Origin: Metridium senile
Lineage: Eukaryota > Cnidaria > Anthozoa > Actiniaria > Metridiidae
Direction: 5' to 3'
Length of the DNA stretch: 64,000 bases
NCBI GenBank assembly: GCA_949775045.1
Contig: OX459095.1
Location: forward strand, 27,450,978-27,514,977
Each line of letters begins with the position of its first letter. Position 1 is the stretch's first letter. Positions 1 to 27,200 of the stretch are shown here, piece after piece. A program made the position numbers and the translations under genes. Below the pieces are notes generated by a model. It searched no databases. It was not told where the DNA came from and saw only the letters and a program-made list of their open reading frames with translations.

Positions 1-2020
1 TTTTGTGTGAGAATAAACTGTACTCTTTGTATGTCTACAAATTGATTGATACTCAGTTTCATATAATTCACAGTCGAACAAAATAATGAAAATGTATTTT
101 AACACTTACAGTTATAATGTATTATAATGTCACAAAAAGAGTGACTTTAAACTGGGTAGTCTGGAAGTATCTATCTGTTTCCATGTTATACATGAGTAAC
201 TGCATTAAAAATGATAAACACAAAAGAAAAATACAAAATCTATGTTTCAAACTATATTTAATGGGAGGTTTTTTCGCACATTTTGGTGGAGTTTATATAG
301 TAGCTGGAAGTCAAATTTGTTGTGAAAGTATCAGCAAATTGTACAAGCTACATTTGTTTATATATTTGCAAACATTTACTGTACCTTTTACACAGTATAA
401 ACTTCTTGAATTTGACATATATCAAAAAAGTTATTACCTAGCTATCATCTGCTTTGGATTGTATACAAATAATGTGGGCAAATAAATAATAATAGTAGAT
501 AAATATACTTGACGATAAAGAAGATACTTTTTTATTCAAAATAGCTTTTTTATAAATAAACATTTAGACAGCTTTTCAAAGGAGCTAAAAAATTACAATT
601 ATTTTTATAACAATGATATATGTATATTTATTACAGACTACAGTACTAGAATTATTTTGCATTTTTGGGGGGATATTTTAGTATCTATGAAGTAGCTTTC
701 AGTGTATTTACAAAAGTATAACTTTGTTTTTTCTTTGTTATAATAGTACATTTTTATCAAAAAAATAGAAAATGGATATATATGATAATTAAACTTAAAA
801 TTTTGAAAATAATCATGTACAAAAGAAAAAATTAATCTACATCAAAATGTTCATTAATTAAAATTTGTATTTATATAGATGACAATGTAAATTCAGTTTA
901 ATGAGTGGAGTGAAATGAAAATTTGGAAAAAGGACAAAGAATTTAAGTTTGCCAGCAGTATTGCATTCAATTCAATACAATTACAGATTACTTGTTTTGA
1001 ACTAAAACTTGTGCAATTATTATAGACAACTTCTGCAATATTTTTAATAAAATAACAATCTATTTCAATAACTCTGTTTGAAGGAATTTTATGGTGTATT
1101 TATACAGAAATCTATGAAACCACTAAATCAGCTGATATCGTTATTTTTAGATATCCATTTCGTAAACAGTTTGGGGCAAAGGCGCCATTAGCATTGGAGC
1201 TAAAACTCACGAAAGGTTACTTTAAAATTGAAGTTCAAGATATTTTTTGTATCAATTCAAAGTTCAAAATTACGAAAAATTCACAGTGTTTGATGTGAAC
1301 TTTATGCTGAAACTGGACTTAAAAAATAGACTGTATATGCTTATGACGTTATTCGTTGGTGATCCTCCTAATATTTCAACCACTACTTACCTGAACCTGA
1401 GGTACTACGTCGTGTAGAAAGCTCACCACACTCTCCACGTAGGACTTATCGCTATATGGGATAGCAAAGACATTAAAAGTACTTCAAAATGACGCTCAAA
1501 TTATATCCTTTACAAGTTAGTACTCACTTTATAGGTTGTGGTCGAACTACTAGCCCGCCAGCTCGCGAAATGCGACGACTTCCACCTTCCGAAGACATTT
1601 TTCCGAGCTAAAAAGCTCACTAGTCTGTGAAAGGAAGGTTCCTCTATCGTTTTCGTATTATATTGGTCGAGATTTGTATGTATTTCATGGTTAATTGTCT
1701 ATATTTTCGAAGCCATCTTTTTTGATGACTCTCGTTCAACTGTGAGTTTGGCGTTACGTTACGTCAGAAATTTTATTATTATTGTTTACCTGCCTCGTTT
1801 TGATTCTTGAATACTCGATCTAGTCTTCGCGCGGTCATTTTTCCATTCATCTAAAAAAGCTTTAAAAACAATTTTTCGAATGTGTATTTGTCACTTTTTT
1901 GTCGCTTTTACTCATTATTCTGTTATTTCATTTTAATAAAATCAAACCTTTTCCATGACAGGTTTACTAATTGTTACTATAAGCCGCCTACACAGTTTGG
2001 GGGGACTAGGTAACGTGGCT
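1..2020. other. AT-rich intergenic sequence, no gene recognised
   Basis: Short open frames such as 117-485 have no recognisable domain and biased AT-driven composition. A slightly GC-richer stretch at 1360-1780 shows no convincing coding signal. Confidence 0.6.
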
Positions 2021-2030
2021 ACAATATTAA

Positions 2031-2211
2031 GTGTTTTATTATATACCCTATTCAAACGAAGAAACATTTTCTCTCCATTTTGAAAATTGTTTATTTACGT
2101 GGATTTATTCCCCTCTCACGAGGGGAATAGATTGATTTATTTCCCTCCACGTGACGTGCTCTCAACCAATAAGAAAACGAGTTTGAATAGGATATATAAT
2201 AAAGTCTTTTA
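2031..2211. mobile_element. TIR element (TTATATACCCTATTCAAACG)
   Basis: The left arm GTTTTATTATATACCCTATT pairs with GAATAGGATATATAATAAAG at the right. An inner hairpin ACGTGG...CCACGT is also present. Non-coding. Confidence 0.75.
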
Positions 2212-2232
2212 ATTTATTACGTATCAAACAAA

Positions 2233-2421
2233 TACACCTACTTGCAAGAACGTTGTCATTAACATTTGAACATTTGTAATTTAGTGGATTAGGAATAAAT
2301 TAAAAGTACAAAAGAAAGAGTTCTGCTTCAATGATCTTCTTTTGTACTTTTAATTTATTCCTAATCCACTAAATTACAAATGTTCAAATATTGTATGACA
2401 ACGTTTTTACAAGTAGGTGTA
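2233..2421. mobile_element. TACACCTA foldback element, copy 1
   Basis: Near-perfect arms start TACACCTACTTGCAAGAACG and end in TAGGTGTA, with TTAGGAATAAATTAAAAGTA pairing internally. Same family as 31385-31571; the termini are shared with 24863-25125 and 53930-54217. The ends allow a TA target duplication. Confidence 0.85.
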
Positions 2422-2824
2422 TGCTTCATAACAACGAGGGATTTAGAAATTGATATTATCACCACAGGAAGTCCAATTCAAGAACTACAACAAAATCTCC
2501 CGTTTTTTATTTGGTATATTTCTCTTTATTTCGTTTTTCCGTTAACCTCTTCTTGATATTTCGTTTGCTTTCACAATTAAAAAATGTTTCTATTTTGATA
2601 TTTTTCTTTCTTTTTTTCTTTCTTTCTTATTCTTTCTCTCTATTTCTGAATTCTTTCTTTTTAGGAGATATTTCTATAGGCATTACCGGAAAAAGATTCT
2701 CATTCATGATATATTCTTTATGATTGTATTTGCTCAAAACATAATTATCCAAAACTCGACCTCCCGCAGCATTAGCCGGATGATAGACTAATTATAGGAA
2801 ATCAAAATACTGTAAGTTAGTAAG

Positions 2825-3154
2825 TACCGTGTTTACTCGAATAAGCGCCGCGGCGCTTATTAAATTTTTCTCGATCTCACTGTCCCGTTCTTACTCTGTG
2901 TGCCATAGGAATTATTTTCCGGGTCGACTATGGCGAGTCGAAAAAATTCGCGCTTGCCATAGTACCTGACGGAAAATAATTCCTCTGGCACCCAAAGTAT
3001 CCCATTCTTGATCAAAACTACGAATATTTGGGAGCTAGATAGCTTAATGGGCGACCGGTGAAATATAATAACTTTGAACTGAAGAATATAGCCTTCGATA
3101 AAAATTTATTTTCCAATGCTGTTATAGAGTAACATATATATAGTAAATACGGTA
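2825..3154. mobile_element. TIR element (TACCGTRTTTACT)
   Basis: The left end TACCGTGTTTACTCGAATAA is mirrored by AGTAAATACGGTA at the right. An inner palindrome GGAATTATTTTCC / GGAAAATAATTCC is present. Non-autonomous DNA transposon. Confidence 0.7.
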
Positions 3155-3533
3155 AACAACGTTTTAAGTTTTGACGTCATTTTTATTTGAAAAGCATACA
3201 TAGTCAGTATTTTATGCCCAGGTGATCAAGCCAGTACGTACAGTATTATTATGGGAACATTATGCTGACAAAACAGCGTCAATTCATACGGGTATTCAAA
3301 CGGTTTGCTTATAGATTTTTACATGTATAATTTTAAAATGTTTCTAAAAAAAAAGGAAACAGAAAGTCAAAAAAGGTTATAGTCCACACGCTGACATCCT
3401 AACCATGAGGTACTGATTCCCTTGAAGCTATTAAAGTGACAGTTATCGCTATGTGAAATCCGGGTCCATCCAGTCATTTGCTGTACATTCCCATAATCCT
3501 CTGCGATTGTCTTTTCACACACCGTCGACGTTT

Positions 3534-20099
<16,566 letters not shown>

Positions 20100-21020
20100 T
20101 TCTTACTACATTGCAGGACGTTTCGCTGCGGCCATTTCGGCTATCAATCAATTACATAATTTATCAAATAATGACGTTACCAAATATAATTGAGAGATTA
20201 TTACGCCCGCAATGTTTTTGGTCAGCTGATGTGATGCAAAAGTTACCATAGAAACTCAACCATTCAATACTTTTTCTAATGGAGAGAATCTCATTTGCAC
20301 TATTGTACAATAGACTTTATCGAAATATGGAGATCTGCTATTGTTCTTGACTGCCTATCCTTAGTTAACGTTGGAACATAATTGAGTTTTAACGTGTATG
20401 AGAGGCTAGCTAGTCAAGACTAGTCAAGACGTAATTTTAAGCGACATTTTCTAGAACAAAGCATGATGGGAAACGGAGGCCTTGCACAATTTTATGTCCG
20501 AATGAACTAAAATGAATCCCATCCCAACATGATTTTAATGTGCGTTTTTATTACGTGTTGAGGGATTTTTCATGACGTAACACATGAAAAGTTGCACGCG
20601 CGCGCAGGCTGAGTAGTTGGCTGTGGCTGTCACACAGATCTAGATATTTAATATTTCTTCTATAAATATTCATTTTTAGAAGGGGGAGGAGGGCCGGAGG
20701 AATGAAGGGAAGAGCTGTCTAGTATTTATATAGTTAAAAAGGGAGGGTCACTTATATTTTACCTGATATTACTTGTTTTATTATTTGAGGAACGTAGTGG
20801 GGCCAACAAGCGATTCAGTCTTGTCACATTGACATAGATATCGCTGATTGTCATTTCAGATTTTTTCATAGTAAGTTTTATTTTAGCTATATAAACATAC
20901 ACATATATACACAATTTAAAATTTTATTTTAATTGTCAATTTTTAAAAAGTTAGTTCTGGTTTTCTGGCATACTCCATATTACATATCTGTACACTACGA
21001 AGAAGGAATTAAATCATTAA
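20100..21020. other. Upstream region of the receptor gene
   Basis: The likely promoter and 5' UTR of the minus-strand receptor lie from 20100 rightwards. No certain TATA box or transcription start can be named. The rest is AT-rich without a recognisable gene. Confidence 0.4.
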
Positions 21021-21365
21021 ACCAGGTGATCTCGCTTCGAAGCGCGTAAAGCGTTGTTGATCAAAACGAACAGTTCCAAAATGGCGCCTCGAGACAAAAA
21101 CAATTTGGGTTACTAGCTTTTAGGCATTTGAGTTTGTTTTTATTCTTTTTCATCCCTGATAAAATAGCAGTGAACTTTTATTGACCAAGTATCATAGATT
21201 TTTTTAATGTATGTTATGTTAAGGATGTGTTTATAGAGAGATAACACGGGAAAGAAAACAACTCTCTCGAACGACGCCATCTTCAGTTGGAACTGTTTGC
21301 AATGCGACAAAAATGCTTCTGATTGGCTTATACTAATTGGAAGTACGCGCGCTAAATCACCTGGA
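21021..21365. mobile_element. TIR element (CCAGGTGAT...ATCACCTGG)
   Basis: Terminal ACCAGGTGATCTCGCTTCG against GCGCGCTAAATCACCTGG, with inner AACAGTTCCAAAATGGCG mirrored by CGCCATCTTCAGTTGGAACTG. Non-coding. Confidence 0.65.
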
Positions 21366-21547
21366 AGTTTAGTAACACCGTGAAACGACTCCTAAACATA
21401 GGATTGCAAGGCATAGACCCGAAAACAACATAAATCTGTAAAATTATATATCTTGCAACTTTGCAATATGCGGTATGCAGTAAAAAATTTTAAAATTAGA
21501 ATATATATCTTTAAGCCTGACAACTTAAAAATTTACCAATACTCCCC

Positions 21548-21752
21548 TTCACAGTTCGATGCTGCATGCGCCATCTTGAAAGATAGCCGGGCCTTTGCAT
21601 CGAAACGAAACCAACGTTGAGCTTGCAATGATAGAGACATGTGGATATAATTGTCCCGCAAGGTGTTAAAAGGTCTCTAACATTACAAGTTCAACGTCTT
21701 GCTTCGATGTAAAGGCTCGGTTACCATTCAAAATGGCGCAGGGGACTGTGAA
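21548..21752. mobile_element. GGTAGCCGGGCCTTTGCATC foldback, copy 3
   Basis: Contains GCGCCATCTTGAAAGATAGC and GGGCCTTTGCATCGAAACGA with an inverse right arm ending CAGGGGACTGTGAAG. Same family as 8209 and 9188. Confidence 0.85.
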
Positions 21753-21915
21753 GGAGACAATAACCAGTTTCCCAACTTTTTAATGTCGAATAAGTTTTCA
21801 ATATAAATATTTACAGTTAATGAATACAGTGCTAAGCACTGTATCCTAGGTTTTTTTTAATTTGGCTTATTTACAATATTGAATACATATATTAATTTAC
21901 ATAGTTTTACATATA

Positions 21916-22191
21916 CAGCCGATCTCGAAAAGGTTGTCCACCTGCATGAAAAGACATATATACTAAAAGAAATATAACGTGACTCACTATATATTCACTT
22001 TCCGCGCGTGTAGAAAGTCAGGTACTTCTATCGAGGGAAGATACTGCTTGTTTGAATTCACCGCCATATTATTACTTTCAAACGCAACTGGCTTTCTACA
22101 CGCGCGGAAATTGAAGATATATAATGAGTCACGTGATATTTCTTTTAGTATATATGTCTTTTCAGGTGGACAACCTTTTCGAGATCGGCTG
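21916..22191. mobile_element. CAGCCGATCTCGAAAAGG TIR element with TA flanks
   Basis: Long, almost perfect arms: CAGCCGATCTCGAAAAGGTT at the left and its exact inverse at the right, plus inner TTTCTACACGCGCGGAAA. Flanked by TA on both sides. Arms this similar suggest recent insertion. Confidence 0.9.
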
Positions 22192-22377
22192 TAGATTACA
22201 AATACACATATATATAAATACATCAAGAGTATGTAGCATGTAGCTTAAATAAAGAAAACAGTTCAAATAAAATACATAACAAAAAACGAAATATAAAGAG
22301 AAGAAATATATAGAACAAGAACGGTAATAATAATTTTAAAAATCGTGATATTTTTTTTTCTCTGGATATCAGTAATG

Positions 22378-22536
22378 CAGTAAAACTCCTGTATACAGGA
22401 CAGCGCCGGGACCAAAAATATATCCTGTTTGGCGGGGATTCCGACTTGATTATTGAAGGGTTTTAAAAAATTTGGAGACCAAAAGATTCTGAGAGCGAAT
22501 TCAGTCCGATGAAAGTCAGTATAAGTGGTTTCACTG
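22378..22536. mobile_element. CAGTRAAACY pogo-like MITE
   Basis: CAGTAAAACTCCTGTATACA at the left; inverse of the right end is CAGTGAAACCACTTATACTG. Related in type to 9468-9637, and half-copies ending GGTTCCACTGTA occur at about 52860 and 52972. Confidence 0.6.
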
Positions 22537-22539
22537 TAG

Positions 22540-23333
22540 AATCTCATACTTCATTATTTTAAAGCGCGCTGATTGGCTGAGAACGAAACCGGATGCGAGG
22601 GTATTTAGCGTGGAATACCCTCTCATCCGGTTTCTGAATCGCATGGCGGGAACGGCGGAACACGCGGACTCCGCGATTCATGCGATATTGATTTCTCTCG
22701 TGAAATTCAACGTGGAATTCCCTCGTCCTCCAATGAATTTACCTATAGTATAAGGCTCATACAGAGTCCTCATTGTGAACTCTATGTACATATCTCTCTC
22801 TTTATTAGGAGCTCCAACCAACAAACTAGTAGCATGCTTTGGATTTAGTGCTTAAAAGTATTTACAAAATAGTCTTTTAAGGAAAATGAATTTCAAGTGT
22901 CCAAACATTAGGTATAGGACGACTCCCCTTTCAAATCAAAATTTTAATTCAGACCCCCTCCAATTCTGTTAGAATATTTAATTATCTTATATAGAATTAG
23001 AGTAGGAATGCTATATGTTTTTAGCCAGAAGACGTGAAGATAAAATACTCCAGTTTCATAAAGCACCTAGATAATATACCAAACACTTTTGGATTTACTC
23101 TGAATCGAGGATATCCCTGTGCAAGTGCACCCTTGTTCAAATAGTACAGCGGTGCTAGATAACGCGAAACTTGAGTATTCACAAGGTAGCACCTGATCAC
23201 CTGAGTACTTGAACCCTGGTCTCCCTCTTGATAGTCAACGGAGAGGCGTTGTGGCGTTTTATAACATTGAGCATGATCAGTTATTTCAAAAGCCAATCCC
23301 ACATGGCTCAATATATCCCACCCGTATCAAAGA
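22540..23333. other. Intergenic, no gene recognised
   Basis: Contains a short palindrome (GAAACCGGATG...CATCCGGTTTC, about 22584-22635). Nothing else beyond short open frames without domains. Confidence 0.5.
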
Positions 23334-23940
23334 TATGCCTATTGTTCTGTTGTAATCTCAACCTGTTAAAGTGCACCTGACACCCTTCATGATATTTTGC
23401 AAATCTGTTGTACATGAGGTGTATAATAAGTGTACTTAATATTTCTTGATGTCGACTTCTCCTTTTTGAGATATGAACATTTGAAATCTGAAATTGCAAA
23501 TGAGGTGACGTCATATCCCAGGAATTTGTCAAAGTTTTGTTTCAAAGCTGACAGCAAGCTTGTTTTTGTAAAGTAGTATAAATGTTAATGTTAGTGTGAA
23601 TATTAGTAATACAGATATTGAGCTTTAAAAAATTGCTATAACCAGTTATTTCCAGAGAACTTTTGTATATTTAATGAGGCCTGGGATGACGTCACTTCAT
23701 TTGCATTTTCAGATTTCAAATGTTTATATCTCAGAAAGGAGAGGTCGACCACAAGAAAAATTAAGTACACTTATTATACACATCATGTAAAACAGATTCG
23801 CAAAATACCATGAAAGGCGTCATGCAGGTGCACTTTAAGAAAAAGTTCAAAACTCGCGCGCTAATCAAGTCTTTTGTTACTTCTCACGTACAATACCATA
23901 TATGGTAATGGCCTTGTTTTCAAGATTGCATACGGTATTT
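23334..23940. mobile_element. GTATCAAAGATA MITE (family A) carrying a nested insertion
   Basis: The left part (23334-23369) and right part (about 23850-23940) match the intact copy at 52457-52612, which has TIRs GTATCAAAGATA/TATCTTTGATAC. The two parts are separated by family B element 23370-23834. Confidence 0.85.
23370..23834. mobile_element. TTAA-flanked foldback MITE (family B)
   Basis: Arms of about 150 bp start AGTGCACCTGACACCCTTCA and end as the inverse, GGTGCACT, each side flanked by TTAA. The target duplication is confirmed by the empty site in the intact family A copy. A solo arm lies at 60655-60830. The TTAA duplication suggests piggyBac-type mobilisation; TIR sequence alone does not prove it. 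Confidence 0.85.
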
Positions 23941-24063
23941 CTAATAGGCTATTACATGTTTCGTAAGTAAGATAAATAGCTAGCAATTCCACAATTATTC
24001 AGCTCCAATAAGATGTTTTTCAACGTCCTTTCATTTAATAAATTGATAAAGCTTATCCATCGC

Positions 24064-24255
24064 TAGCCTCCTCCGCAGGCATCTCTTCTTTCTTTCATTT
24101 TTGGGCTTCCTGTGGCTTCCTGTGTTAGGAAGAAGAGGGGGACTGAAGAGAGCCTTTCCTTTTTCCCCGCCTAGCTAGCGCCTAGTCCCTCTCTAGTAGC
24201 AGCACAGGAAACCCAAATCCAAATTAGATCACAGAGACGCCTGAGGAGGAGGCTA
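24064..24255. mobile_element. TAGCCTCCTCCGCAGGC TIR element, copy 1, overlapping opsin stop
   Basis: TAGCCTCCTCCGCAGGCATC at the left; the inverse of the right end reads TAGCCTCCTCCTCAGGCGTC. Copy 2 is at 35347-35518. The right TIR provides the last opsin codons and the stop at 24224-24226. Confidence 0.85.
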
Positions 24256-27200
24256 ATCCATCGCGGCTTTGCAGTGCTTTTACAGTCACAACTGGCTTTT
24301 TATAACCAAAGAAAGAGGGCAATGAAAATTCCAAAGATCTCGAGTTTTCGAGTCCTCCTCGAGGTTGAAGCGGAACGTTGACATGAGGTTGTTTTGCATT
24401 TGAGGTGTCAGTAACACTGCATGCGCCATTCAATGGTTGAACCATCCTTGAGGGTATCAGCTTTAGCAAGCCCATTATATTGGTTCGAAACCTAGAAGGA
24501 AATGACAGTGCAGTTAATAACACCGAGAGATGAGTGGAGTGCAATTTGGTCTGATATCATACGAGCCGTTATTCGGCGAAGGTCGATCAAACTGCCAGTA
24601 TTTGCTGTGCTTATAGGACTTTATAATGCTTTATATGAATACATGTGCGTATACAGCAAGATATGTCAAACGTTATAACGCCGTAAAGACATAATAGTCC
24701 ATTTCAAAGTTCCGTTCAGTGACAACAAATGATAGTCCCAAGTCGAGGTTCGAGTTTCAGCTCTTGATAAAATATAGTTTTGCTAATGTCGGCAGCAAAG
24801 AGAACCTACCTCGACTTGGAACTATTATTCGTGGTCACTGAACGGAACTGTGAAAAGGACTATACACCTAATCCAGAAAACGTTGTCGGGTCCGCCGCAC
24901 AGTCCTCGCGCCAAGACCGCGAAGGAAAACACAGTGAATATTTTGATGAGAGTGATAAAACAAGAAAATAAAAGTAGGCACAACACTATTTCGTTGAAAA
25001 AAGTACCACACTAGAGTGTGAACATGCAAATAAATTAATTACTGATTAGATATAACCAATATCTTTCACAGTCTTGGCGCGAAGACTGTGCGGCGGACCA
25101 GACAACGTTTTTTGGATTAGGTGTATATTCAATCCGTCTAACATCATTTGAACCGAATATAAGTGGCATTACAACCAGAAGCCAAAACCAGTATTATTAT
25201 TTTTTTTGGCTGCTGTAATCTCTCTTTTCTTTAGTACATACGAGGAAAAATACGAGAAAGCTTCTGACACATATTTGCTGCTTTTTTTAAACTGTCCTTA
25301 AAAATGGAAAATCATATTGTTTCCTTTAATAGCTTTCTTTTTTTAATCATTCGATTTTCTTTCCGGCTATATTTTTGTCTTTTTTAGAGCTTTTTCTTTT
25401 AATTTATTGCAGTTCATCTTTTTGTTGTCGCTTTCTCTCTTTTTGATCATTCAGCCTTGCATTCGTGACTTGCTTTCTATTACCAAAGTGTCAGACATTA
25501 AAGGCGAGGTTGAGTAGATAATTAAATCAGGAACATTAACACGTACTAAAAAATTGACTATTTACAATGACGAACGGAAATATTTGATTGCGAAATACAC
25601 GTACTTGAACTATTTGTACGTTCGCAGCATATCCGGAGTAAAGTGCACTTTTTGCCTTGAAAACTATACTTAATTAATGGACACAAAAATACAATTATGA
25701 ATGAGGGAATTATATATTATGTTGTTGAGACGAAAAATGACACTTACAGCCTTTGAGTTTGTTCTCTTTAAAATGGTTAATTAAGCCAGGACGGAAATAT
25801 TTTTGAATTGCAGATGTAAAGCGAATGGTTAATGATGGAATTAAGGTCGAGAAATACCGCTAGCATGCAAGCGGCCGGCGGCCATGTTTGTACGAGCGCG
25901 CCAGCATCATTATCGGAAATCCTAATGATGTATCTCAGAAATCCCATTGTGTCATTAAGGTGACTGGCTAGCTACTTTTCGACATAATGTTAAACTTTTG
26001 TTTAAACTACACTTTTTTAAATGTGAAATTTATTGCTGATTCCAAATATTAAAAGAAAAATGGGATGCCCGAGCTTGTTTTCGGGAACTGAAATGGGCAT
26101 GATTTATCATTGAATGGATGCCTACGAGCGAGATTTTAAAGCAAAATTTGTGCAAGTGAATCATTCTACAATACAACATGGATATTTATAAATAAAAGAC
26201 AAAGAAATACCTTCTTTATCTTAAACTTTTATTTCTTTTTTCCAGTAAATGTTTGTAAGCCGTGTTTAAATTCATAATTGTGTTGTTTCATCAGCTTATT
26301 TTAATAGAAAAAAGCCAAGCTTTCGAGCACCTTGCTCTTCATCAGGGCAAAACAAAAATGTTATTTCTTTATTTTTTTTTCAAAGTTAAAAAAAAGGTCT
26401 GTGCACCGTATCGTGTTAACAACTCACTTTGAAGAGAATACGGTGTGTGATATATGAACAAGATGATTTTCAGTGACGCCATTAATCGGGCTAGGCCGTC
26501 GACACACAAGTCAAAACAAATGTTTTAACCAATTTGTTTGTATTTAGGCAATTTTGTTTTATATAAAGTTACTTAAGCGGCTGAGAATATATGCAGTGGT
26601 AAGCCTATCTGACGTCATTCGAATAGACAAATTAAACACTGTGAGAATACAGAAAAACTAATGAAGGGCGGACAGACACTTGTGGACAAGCGGACATGAT
26701 GTTGGAATGCCGAACACTAATAGACAGACACTGCTAAGGGGGGTGGGACACTGGTTGACATATACACTAACACAAAAAGATCCGTTTTACATCGAGAAAA
26801 GGTTGTATTGGCCGTTTCCGAGAAATTTTGTCACCCGTGAAGTGAAAAGCCTACAAGCTAGTAGCGCAGGGGATTATGGGTTACCTATGTATACTTTATA
26901 AGAACGCAGGGATTTCATGGCCACATTGCTACACTTGTCAATATGTTATTGAGAAATGTCCATTTTGACTTATCAAACAACAAGAAAGGCGTTCCGAATG
27001 CACTTCTAGTTTCTGAACTGATCCATGATCCTTTGCGCCACTAGCTTGTGAGCTTTTTACGGCTGACAAACTTTCTCGGAAAGGGTGCATACACGCCTAA
27101 AAGAGACGACTTTGTCTCTATCAATCACAAATGTGAATGTTTTACTGCGGTTTTCGACTTTCTCAGTGCGAACTAAATCCAACGGTTAGTTGTTGGCTGT

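Noticed and set aside
23021..23532. Minus-strand frames similar to the frame at 60612-60812
   Set aside because: The shared part is an arm of the family B foldback element, not a protein family.
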